Source: Alphaproteobacteria bacterium
GTDB taxonomy: Bacteria; Pseudomonadota; Alphaproteobacteria; CAAHEQ01; UBA3637
DNA: 5,327 bases
Direction of reading: 5' to 3'
Assembly: GCA_017540065.1 (NCBI GenBank)
Contig: JAFYBU010000091.1
Span: 1-5,327 of the forward strand
Each line of letters opens with the position of its first letter. The stretch's first letter is position 1. Below, in pieces: positions 1-4,527 of this stretch. Under the pieces are notes generated by a model. That model did not search any database. It was given only the letters and a program-made list of their open reading frames with translations, and was not told where the DNA came from. The position numbers and the translations under genes are program-made.

Positions 1-765
1 ATAACTTTGCCCCACTTTTTCGGCCGTTGCATCAATCAAGTGAATCAACACGCGACACCTTTCCACATGCTTTAGAAAGTGAACACCCAATCCAGTCCCT
101 TCATGTGCCCCTTCAATCAACCCGGGAATATCTGCCAAAATCACATCACGACCATCCACATTGGCCACACCCAAATTCGGGTGAATAGTGGTAAAAGGAT
201 AATCGGCAATTTTGGGACGTGCCCGCGTTAAAGCTGTCAACAGAGTAGATTTTCCGGCGTTGGGCAAACCCACAAAGCCCACATCTGCAATCAATTTTAA
301 GCGCAACCAAACCCACAATTCTTCACCAGGTTCCCCTTCTTCTGCAAATTCGGGAGCCTGATTGGTAGAGGTTTTGAAAAAGTTATTTCCCCTGCCTCCG
401 CGTCCACCGCGCGCTGCCGTAAAAGTTTGATCAACTTGTGTCATATCTGCCAAAACAGTTTTACCGTCTTCAGCCAGAATTTGTGTCCCCACCGGAACCT
501 TGATAATCAAATTTTCACCTTGGGCACCCGTCTTGTTTGCACCGGCACCAGGACGTCCTTTTTCAGCCTTAAAATGTTGTTGATAACGAAAATCGATTAA
601 GGTATTTAAGTTTTCCAAAGCCACAAAAACAACATCGCCTCCGGCACCCCCGTTTCCACCATCAGGGCCACCAAATTCAATAAACTTTTCGCGCCGGAAA
701 GATTTGGCGCCATGTCCACCGTCTCCGGCCTTGATGTATATTTTTGCTTCGTCTAAAAATTTCAT
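1..765 (-). CDS. obgE: Obg/CgtA family GTPase, N-terminal 255 residues (runs off window)
   Basis: This is a ribosome-associated P-loop GTPase that acts in late 50S subunit assembly and in growth and stress control. Translating the minus strand from the ATG at 765-763 gives MKFLDEAKIYIKAGDGGHGA, followed by the glycine-rich Obg fold (about residues 1-158; GGPDGGNGGAGGD at 32-44, AARGGRGGRGN at 117-127). The G domain follows: G1 P-loop GLPNAGKST at 166-174, switch I with FTTIHPNLGV at 191-200, and G3 DIPG at 212-215. The frame is still open at base 1, so the NKxD motif and the C-terminal domain lie outside the window. The family is usually 330-390 residues, so roughly two thirds is present. The start is supported by AAAGGAG at about 778-772, 6 nt before the ATG, and by a promoter just upstream. 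The WLRLKLIAD linker is typical of alphaproteobacterial Obg. It is divergent from the tRNA-fMet gene. Confidence 0.97.
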   Translation of the reverse strand, partial: MKFLDEAKIYIKAGDGGHGAKSFRREKFIEFGGPDGGNGGAGGDVVFVALENLNTLIDFRYQQHFKAEKGRPGAGANKTGAQGENLIIKVPVGTQILAEDGKTVLADMTQVDQTFTAARGGRGGRGNNFFKTSTNQAPEFAEEGEPGEELWVWLRLKLIADVGFVGLPNAGKSTLLTALTRARPKIADYPFTTIHPNLGVANVDGRDVILADIPGLIEGAHEGTGLGVHFLKHVERCRVLIHLIDATAEKVGQSY

Positions 766-788
766 TTCGGACTCCTTTGCTTGCGGAT

Positions 789-817
789 ATTATACCCGAA
801 AAACATATCAAAGGCAA
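789..817 (-). promoter_or_regulatory. sigma70-type promoter of obgE
   Basis: Read on the minus strand, a perfect -10 TATAAT (794-789) lies 17 bp downstream of TTGCCT (817-812), which matches 4 of 6 bases of the -35 consensus. The predicted transcription start is near 782, giving a leader of only about 17 nt that contains the AAAGGAG ribosome site of obgE. This is seen directly in the sequence; its activity is inferred. Confidence 0.75.
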
Positions 818-835
818 GAAAATAAGGCAAAGCCC

Positions 836-864
836 TTGACAAGAATGAATTTATGTGGTAAAAT
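836..864 (+). promoter_or_regulatory. promoter of tRNA-fMet
   Basis: A perfect -35 TTGACA (836-841) and a -10 TAAAAT (859-864) are separated by exactly 17 bp. The start would fall near 871, about 10 nt before the mature tRNA 5' end, leaving a short leader for RNase P to remove. It is divergent from the obgE promoter, and the two -35 boxes are 18 bp apart. Confidence 0.8.
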
Positions 865-880
865 TATATGCACTACTGAA

Positions 881-958
881 CGCGGGGTAGAGCAGTCCGG
901 TAGCTTGCCAGGCTCATAACCTGGAGGTCGCGTGGTTCAAATCCCGCCCCCGCAACCA
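881..958 (+). tRNA. initiator tRNA-fMet (anticodon CAT)
   Basis: This tRNA carries formyl-methionine to the start codon. The acceptor strands are CGCGGGG (881-887) and CCCCGCA (948-954), so position 1 is C and position 72 is A. This unpaired C1/A72 is the hallmark of bacterial initiator tRNA. The D stem is GAGC/GCTT with the initiator-type A11-U24 pair. The anticodon arm is CCAGG-CTCATAA-CCTGG, with CAT at 915-917, and the CCA end is encoded at 956-958. Two features are odd. The third pair of the anticodon-stem G-C triplet is A-U here (AGG/CCU rather than GGG/CCC). The 5' strand of the T stem has six bases (GCGTGG, 930-935) against five on the 3' side (CCCGC, 943-947), so U933 bulges out and the gene is 78 nt rather than the usual 77. 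Everything else looks functional, including the promoter upstream and terminator downstream. Confidence 0.95.
939..958 (+). repeat. 20-bp direct repeat, copy 1 (inside tRNA-fMet 3' end)
   Basis: The last 20 bases of the tRNA, from the T loop through CCA, recur exactly at 1087-1106 in the same orientation, 148 bp downstream. tRNA 3' ends are classic attB sites for tyrosine-recombinase elements, so this copy would be the reconstituted end of such a site. The repeat is seen directly; the integration origin is inferred. Confidence 0.9.
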
Positions 959-964
959 TAAAGC

Positions 965-993
965 AAAAGGTCAACCGAAAGGTTGGCCTTTTT
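965..993 (+). terminator. rho-independent terminator of tRNA-fMet
   Basis: An 8-bp stem GGTCAACC (969-976) / GGTTGGCC (981-988), with one T-G wobble and a GAAA tetraloop, is preceded by AAAA and followed by TTTTT (989-993). The stem begins 10 nt after the tRNA CCA end. Confidence 0.9.
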
Positions 994-1000
994 GATTTAT

Positions 1001-1030
1001 GCGTGGGATTAGAGTTGAACCACTGGTTCA
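1001..1030. repeat. tRNA T-arm-derived inverted repeat
   Basis: A perfect palindrome TGAACCA-C-TGGTTCA occupies 1016-1030. Its right arm matches tRNA bases 933-939 exactly, including the bulged T. Its left side, read backwards from 1022 to 1001, gives TGGTTCA, then ACTCT, then AATCCC and ACGC. This is an inverted version of the tRNA T arm (TGGTTCA/AATCCC) with five extra bases in the T loop. The sequence matches are direct observations. Derivation from the neighbouring tRNA is inferred. Confidence 0.6.
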
Positions 1031-1086
1031 GCCGAAGTGAAACGCAGGCAACGCCGAAAGCGGCCCGAAGGGTGAGCGAAGCGAAT
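1031..1086. other. 56-bp GC-rich insert between two tRNA T-arm halves
   Basis: This block is about 62% G+C (35 of 56 by hand count), in contrast to the AT-rich surroundings. It separates TGGTTCA (1024-1030) from the 20-bp tRNA 3'-end copy (1087-1106), so it sits where the T loop of a tRNA would be. It contains CGAAG/CGAAAG motifs at roughly 10-20 bp intervals and two small hairpins: GCCG-AAAG-CGGC (1053-1064) and CCC-GAA-GGG (1064-1072). No convincing reading frame or ribosome site was found. It could be a short palindromic genomic repeat or a remnant of an integrated element. Confidence 0.5.
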
Positions 1087-1106
1087 AAATCCCGCCCCCG
1101 CAACCA
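1087..1106 (+). repeat. 20-bp direct repeat, copy 2 (orphan tRNA 3' end)
   Basis: This is an exact duplicate of the last 20 bases of tRNA-fMet (939-958), but without the 5' part of a tRNA upstream. Like the real tRNA, it is followed after exactly 10 nt by a GAAA-loop terminator. It could be the tail of a decayed second tRNA-fMet gene, or the distal att copy left by an integrated element. The CCA end is included in the repeat. Confidence 0.9.
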
Positions 1107-1116
1107 CTGAACACAA

Positions 1117-1148
1117 GTCGTCAGAAATGACGACTTTTTCTTTTGTTT
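1117..1148 (+). terminator. rho-independent terminator after the orphan tRNA 3' end
   Basis: A perfect 7-bp stem GTCGTCA (1117-1123) / TGACGAC (1128-1134) with a GAAA tetraloop is flanked by AA and followed by TTTTTCTTTTGTTT (1135-1148). It has the same architecture and the same 10-nt offset from CCA as the tRNA-fMet terminator, although the stem sequence is different. It also insulates the GNAT gene from upstream transcription. Confidence 0.88.
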
Positions 1149-1236
1149 CTAAGCGCTCACATAAGCTAGAATATCCAAGCTCAAAATCGACCATTTTTGT
1201 CCATTTACGAACTCAAAAAATCCTTTGTATTCAATC

Positions 1237-1265
1237 TTGACTAAAAAAATTTTTTTGATTAAATT
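1237..1265 (+). promoter_or_regulatory. probable promoter of the GNAT gene
   Basis: TTGACT (1237-1242, 5 of 6 consensus) is followed after 17 bp by TAAATT (1260-1265). The overlapping TTAAAT at 1259-1264 is an alternative -10. The spacer contains an A7T7 tract (1243-1256), likely to be intrinsically bent. The predicted start is near 1272. From 1149 to 1236 I see no gene or clear signal. Confidence 0.5.
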
Positions 1266-1288
1266 GTAAACAAAATAAGGAAACCTAT

Positions 1289-1819
1289 ATGAAAATTCGC
1301 AAAGCAACACTTGCAGATGCCAAAGATATTAAATCCGCGCATTATCATGCATGGACAACAAATTATAGAGGTTATGCACCAAACGAATATTTGGATTCCA
1401 TGAAGTTTGATAACAAATCCATACAAGAAATGGCCAATTACATGAAAGAGGATGAATTTTACGTCGTAGAAGAAAATGGGCATGTTATAGGATTTACAGA
1501 ACTTAAATATCCTGATGACAAGACGGTCGAAATTGGCGGCTTATACGTTCACCCTGATTTTCAAAAAATGGGAGCCGGTTCCGCTTTGATGAAAAAGGTA
1601 TGTCAGATGAAAAAGAAATCAGGCTATACTAAATTGATCTTATGGACAATTAAAGACGGACCTTCTTTAGGTTTTTATGAAAAACAGGGATTGAAACCAT
1701 CTCGTGTGCCGGAGAAAAAATATGGCCCCTTTATCGCTATCCGATTGGAAAAAGATTTAGTTCTTGATGCAACAAATCCTCAACCCGCACACAGAATGAA
1801 AACCTCACGTTCACGATAA
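1289..1819 (+). CDS. GNAT family N-acetyltransferase
   Basis: This 176-residue protein has the fold of acetyl-CoA-dependent N-acetyltransferases; its acceptor substrate cannot be told. The N-terminus MKIRKATLADAKDI is the usual GNAT first strand and helix. VVEENGHVIGFTEL (59-72) forms the central strands. EIGGLYVHPDFQKMGAGSAL (81-100) carries motif A with the acetyl-CoA pyrophosphate loop Q92-x-x-G95-x-G97. ILWTIKDGPSLGFYEKQGLK (117-136) is the motif B region with the conserved FYEKxGL helix. Length is normal for the family, apart from a basic tail of about 19 residues (158-176) outside the fold. The start is fixed by TAAGGA at 1276-1281, 7 nt before the ATG. It has its own promoter and terminator, so it is probably monocistronic. 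Small-molecule, antibiotic-like or protein N-terminal acetylation are all possible; nothing here distinguishes them. Confidence 0.93.
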   Translation: MKIRKATLADAKDIKSAHYHAWTTNYRGYAPNEYLDSMKFDNKSIQEMANYMKEDEFYVVEENGHVIGFTELKYPDDKTVEIGGLYVHPDFQKMGAGSALMKKVCQMKKKSGYTKLILWTIKDGPSLGFYEKQGLKPSRVPEKKYGPFIAIRLEKDLVLDATNPQPAHRMKTSRSR

Positions 1820-1849
1820 TAACAAATTACACGCTCTGTCCGCCTAAAC

Positions 1850-1887
1850 ACCCCTTATAATTCTGTAAATTATAAAGGGTATTTTTT
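1850..1887 (+). terminator. rho-independent terminator of the GNAT gene
   Basis: A 13-bp stem ACCCCTTATAATT (1850-1862) / AATTATAAAGGGT (1868-1880), with one C-A mismatch and a CTGTA loop, is followed by ATTTTTT (1881-1887). On the minus strand it lacks a good T run, so it probably serves only the acetyltransferase. No other signal was found from 1888 to 1967, so the minus-strand membrane gene shows no clear terminator of its own. Confidence 0.8.
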
Positions 1888-1967
1888 GAAGACCTTTTTA
1901 CCAAAATCCCTTTGACATATATTCCTAACTTTACAGCTGAACTGTCTGGCAATCCGGAAAACCCGTT

Positions 1968-3023
1968 TTATTTATACGGAATTGACAAAAGTTGCGTAAT
2001 TCCCAAGGCATCCCTATACAAACATACCGTACCGATAATCGCCGCCAAAACCAAAAACGCAACAATCGTACTGGAAAATTTGGAAACTGTCGGCAAGGCA
2101 ATCGGGATGTTATTTTCACGCACATAGTTGGAATAAATGCGACACGCAGATAAAATATAAATCGGTCTGAAAAACACTTGGATAAAGAATAATGCCACCA
2201 ACATCGGAACACCAGCAAACACATAAAACGTATAAATGTCATTATCATTGGACATATGCGAAAAAATGTAAGGAGCCATAAATATACACCCGATATATGA
2301 ACCGATTCCGAATACCCAACAAATAACGGAATATGCTATTCTTAATTGACAAATGGATTTAAAATGCGTTTTCAAAACACCCAATGAATCTTTGCAACTG
2401 TCCGCAACACCGCGCCCGATAATCAAGGCTGGTAAAAAACCCAACGATGCAATTTTCCACGCTTGATAAATCGCTTCATTAATCAGCTTTTGGGCCAAAG
2501 GAACCCGATCCCGTTTTTTGGGCAAGCGTTCCAAGATTCTTTTGACCGTCCACCAACCATCAATCCAGCTGAAAATCCAAATAGGCCACGCTCTCGGCAA
2601 AACAATGCGAAAACATTTTGCGATTGTGGATTCTTCCCCGTTTTCGTGTAAAAAATGAGCCGCCCCCATACAAGCTGTCAACAATCCCAAAGGATATGTT
2701 GTTAATCCGACACAAATAAAAGACCACAATAATAAAACATAATCTGCGGGAGAACCGTTGTCAGAATGTCTTGTGCTTTCCCATACTTCTTCGGGAATCC
2801 AATCCAACATTTGCACCCATAAATAATACCCCAAACCGATACAAACTAGTTGCAAAATGGCAAAAGTAATTATTTCTTTTTCCTTGAAAATCAATTTGGA
2901 TGAATACAAAACGCAACGCCCGAAATAAGAGACAGATTCTTTTTTGGTCGGCTTATCTTCCCCTTTATATTCCTGGTAAGCATCTTTTTTCAATTGCTTT
3001 AAGGCTTTTTTTATTTCACCCAT
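1968..3023 (-). CDS. multi-pass inner-membrane protein of unknown function
   Basis: This is a 351-residue protein that I cannot assign to a named family. The start is MGEIKKALKQ at 3023, because AAGGAGG lies just before it and a consensus promoter lies upstream. The frame stays open to 3098, but using that region would place the start upstream of the predicted transcription start. The N-terminus is short, charged and lysine-rich (about 1-48, likely cytoplasmic), with no signal peptide. Hydrophobic spans lie near 50-73, 94-123, 187-206, 227-254, 263-292 and 317-336, giving about six membrane segments. Between the second and third is a Trp-rich stretch, RAWPIWIFSWIDGWWTVKR (144-162), and a basic loop KKRDR (169-173). 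The LRIAYSVICW and RPIYILSACRIYSNYVREN segments resemble unnamed polytopic families with repeated amphipathic helices, but this is only an impression. It is divergent from the S41 peptidase gene across a shared 117-bp intergenic region. A transport or envelope role is unproven. Confidence 0.85.
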   Translation of the reverse strand: MGEIKKALKQLKKDAYQEYKGEDKPTKKESVSYFGRCVLYSSKLIFKEKEIITFAILQLVCIGLGYYLWVQMLDWIPEEVWESTRHSDNGSPADYVLLLWSFICVGLTTYPLGLLTACMGAAHFLHENGEESTIAKCFRIVLPRAWPIWIFSWIDGWWTVKRILERLPKKRDRVPLAQKLINEAIYQAWKIASLGFLPALIIGRGVADSCKDSLGVLKTHFKSICQLRIAYSVICWVFGIGSYIGCIFMAPYIFSHMSNDNDIYTFYVFAGVPMLVALFFIQVFFRPIYILSACRIYSNYVRENNIPIALPTVSKFSSTIVAFLVLAAIIGTVCLYRDALGITQLLSIPYK

Positions 3024-3026
3024 GAG

Positions 3027-3034
3027 ACCTCCTT
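3027..3034 (-). promoter_or_regulatory. ribosome binding site that sets the membrane-protein start
   Basis: On the minus strand, AAGGAGGT lies at 3034-3027, with only about 4 nt from GGAGG to the ATG at 3023. It is a near-perfect anti-SD match and is the reason for preferring the MGEIKK start over the longer frame beginning at 3098. Confidence 0.8.
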
Positions 3035-3042
3035 TTTTTGTT

Positions 3043-3071
3043 AAGATACATAAAAGCGTATGTCGTGTCAA
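3043..3071 (-). promoter_or_regulatory. promoter of the membrane-protein gene
   Basis: On the minus strand there is a perfect -35 TTGACA (3071-3066), a 17-bp spacer and a -10 TATCTT (3048-3043). The start would be near 3036, giving a very short leader made up essentially of the ribosome site. The -35 box is 20 bp from that of the divergent peptidase promoter. Confidence 0.75.
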
Positions 3072-3091
3072 CCGATTTAATCTTGTTTTTA

Positions 3092-3120
3092 TTGACATAT
3101 TATCTCAAATACTTTAAATT
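3092..3120 (+). promoter_or_regulatory. promoter of the S41 peptidase gene
   Basis: A perfect -35 TTGACA (3092-3097), a 17-bp spacer and a -10 TAAATT (3115-3120) give a predicted start near 3127. AGGAG (3131-3135) lies 5 nt before the ATG at 3141. The upstream TTG at 3120 overlaps the -10 and cannot be the true start. Confidence 0.75.
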
Positions 3121-3140
3121 TGTCTTTAACAGGAGAAAAC

Positions 3141-4223
3141 ATGAATTTCGAACAAATCATTAACAGCATTTCCTTACAAGAATTTAAAGAAACTCTGTTA
3201 AAAGGAATCTATGAACAATTACAGTGGTTAACGCCTTCCGATTTAACAAATACTAGGATGAATCAAATTCTAAAGGAATTTCCAGAGGTTACAACAAAAG
3301 ACTGGAATTGGGACACCTTAACAAATATCGCTTATTTTGCCAGAGCCATCGCAAAAATGCACCCCGGCTGGGAAGAATGGGATAAATATCCGAGATTGAA
3401 AAAGGAAAAAGAACAATTTAAATCAGACATTGAAAAACTTTATAACAGCCAATCTCTTTTAGCCGAAGAAAAACGTTTGAAAAAAGCTGATTTTTTAGCT
3501 AAATTTTACAAAATTGCCGGAGCATTAAGGGATAGTCACTTAGAGGTCTTTTCAGCAAGAAATAAGGAAAGCGGGGGTATTCATTTTTTCCAACCCGTAA
3601 ACCGAAAAACAAAATTAAAATACCATCCAGAAACAAAGGGAAGCGTCGGAAAAAATTTGGCCTTTTTACGAGAATACAGAAAAAAGGGACCGAATACACG
3701 CATTTTTCATCTTAAAGGTGGTCCCCTGGTTATTACCGAACGAACAATAAACGGCAAAAAAGTAGGACTTATCGGACTCAGCACTTGTGTAGTTGATCGG
3801 GGAACAAGGAAAGAGGCCTTTCAAAGAAATGCCTTTGATCAAATCGTGAAAACATTACAAGCCAATATTAAAAATTGGGATAGCATTATTTTGGATGTTC
3901 GAGGTAACAGCGGGGGGATTCCTGAATATTTATTACAAATAGCTGGAACAATTTGCGGATGCAAAGCAGGAACCGCCCCCCCTTATTGTTCGGAAGCACG
4001 CGCACGAGAAACCGAAGAAGAAAAGCTGCGTGCACAATTTTTTCTTTCACCATATACTCAAAAAAAATATCCTAAAAACTCATTTTTAGGAAAACCAAAG
4101 GTGTTGGTGTTAGCAGACAAGGAAACTTACTCTGCAGGAGAATTTGTTTATCCCCTTTTCAAACAATATAAAAACGCCTTATTTATCGGAGAAAACACCG
4201 CAGGATGTTGTCATTATGGGTGA
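3141..4223 (+). CDS. S41-family peptidase, upstream part ending at an in-frame TGA
   Basis: The 360 residues up to the TGA carry the core of an S41 serine peptidase (C-terminal processing/tricorn-like fold). LRDSHLEV (129-136) matches the conserved D-x-H region of the family's N-terminal part. LDVRGNSGG (251-259) is the hallmark L-D-x-R-G-N-x-G-G. ADKETYSAGE (325-334) holds the predicted nucleophile Ser331. FIGENTAG (348-355) follows about 20 residues later; the Lys of the E. coli Tsp Ser/Lys dyad is not evident. Residues 1-125 are a helical, charged N-terminal domain with no signal peptide and no PDZ domain that I recognise, so the protein is probably cytoplasmic. Cysteines cluster at 272, 274, 283, 356 and 357, with His358, which could bind a metal. 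Translation stops at TGA 4221-4223, but the same frame continues with family-typical sequence to 4505. The product is therefore truncated, read through or inactive. It has its own promoter and AGGAG site. Confidence 0.85.
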   Translation: MNFEQIINSISLQEFKETLLKGIYEQLQWLTPSDLTNTRMNQILKEFPEVTTKDWNWDTLTNIAYFARAIAKMHPGWEEWDKYPRLKKEKEQFKSDIEKLYNSQSLLAEEKRLKKADFLAKFYKIAGALRDSHLEVFSARNKESGGIHFFQPVNRKTKLKYHPETKGSVGKNLAFLREYRKKGPNTRIFHLKGGPLVITERTINGKKVGLIGLSTCVVDRGTRKEAFQRNAFDQIVKTLQANIKNWDSIILDVRGNSGGIPEYLLQIAGTICGCKAGTAPPYCSEARARETEEEKLRAQFFLSPYTQKKYPKNSFLGKPKVLVLADKETYSAGEFVYPLFKQYKNALFIGENTAGCCHYG

Positions 4224-4505
4224 ATATCTTTTATTGCTCTGCCCTGTGGCGGTTTTTTGAAAATGGGGAGTTCTTTACTCAATTTTGAAAATGGTTACCT
4301 GGTAGAAAAGACGGGATTTACACCAGATATCAATTGTATGGGAGAAGATGCCTTACAGGTTGCCTATGAGCACATTAAAAAATGCGGTTCGGTACAAAAA
4401 AGACTTTCAAAAGGCAAAGAAGAAGGGGAAGAAGTAGGGAAAGACCTTTCCATTTTCCCAAAATGGCTAAAAAATCCTTCTTGGTTAAGACACCGGAGCA
4501 AATAA
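4224..4505 (+). pseudogene. C-terminal part of the S41 peptidase, same frame after the TGA
   Basis: Directly after the TGA, with no frame change, the reading frame goes on for 93 residues to a TAA at 4503-4505. The sequence reads ISFIALPCGGFLKMGSS, then LLNFENGYLVEKTGFTPDIN. The strand ALPCGG and the G-x-x-PDI block are what S41 proteins carry after the GENTAG segment, so this is the natural end of the gene upstream. With the TGA read as an amino acid, the whole protein would be 454 residues. The last 40 residues are charged and look less conserved. A separate start within it (TTG 4257 or ATG 4263) has no convincing ribosome site, so independent translation is unlikely. The single lesion with everything else intact implies a recent nonsense mutation, a sequencing error or readthrough. 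Confidence 0.8.
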
Positions 4506-4522
4506 AAAGGCAATTCCCTTTT
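4505..4522. terminator. weak hairpin between convergent genes
   Basis: AAAAGG (4505-4510) and CCTTTT (4517-4522) can pair around a 6-nt loop in the 22-bp gap between the peptidase stop and the metK stop. It is symmetrical, so it might slow polymerase from both sides, but the stem is short and mostly A-T. It could be too weak to be a real terminator. Confidence 0.3.
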
Positions 4523-4527
4523 CAAAT

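Noticed and set aside
939..1106. CRISPR-like repeat-spacer unit
   Set aside because: There are only two copies of the repeat, and it is fully explained as tRNA 3'-end sequence. No cas genes or further units exist.
873..1194. Minus-strand reading frames across the tRNA region (residues such as VVAGAGFEPRDLQ)
   Set aside because: These are antisense readings of the tRNA and its duplicated 3' end, a well-known source of spurious proteins. No ribosome site or family motif supports them.
1912..1940. TTGACA at 1912-1917 as a plus-strand promoter
   Set aside because: No acceptable -10 box occurs 16-18 bp downstream, and it would point antisense into the membrane-protein gene.
1912..2127. Plus-strand frame overlapping the 3' end of the membrane-protein gene
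   Set aside because: It is a shadow of the minus-strand gene, with no ribosome site and no recognisable motif.
3024..3098. Longer start for the membrane protein (25 extra residues)
   Set aside because: The extension would begin upstream of the predicted promoter and lacks a ribosome site. The AAGGAGG at 3034-3028 fits the internal ATG.
4221..4223. UGA read as tryptophan (alternative genetic code)
   Set aside because: By hand inspection, about 25-30 tryptophans in the window are all TGG, and this is the only in-frame TGA. An AT-rich genome with UGA=Trp would use TGA widely. All intact stops being TAA is expected from AT richness alone.
4221..4255. Selenocysteine insertion at the TGA
   Set aside because: The downstream hairpin has a CUGU loop and a 5-bp stem, without the G-rich GGU-type apical loop of bacterial SECIS elements. 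No Sec machinery gene is in view, and S41 enzymes have no known Sec position there.
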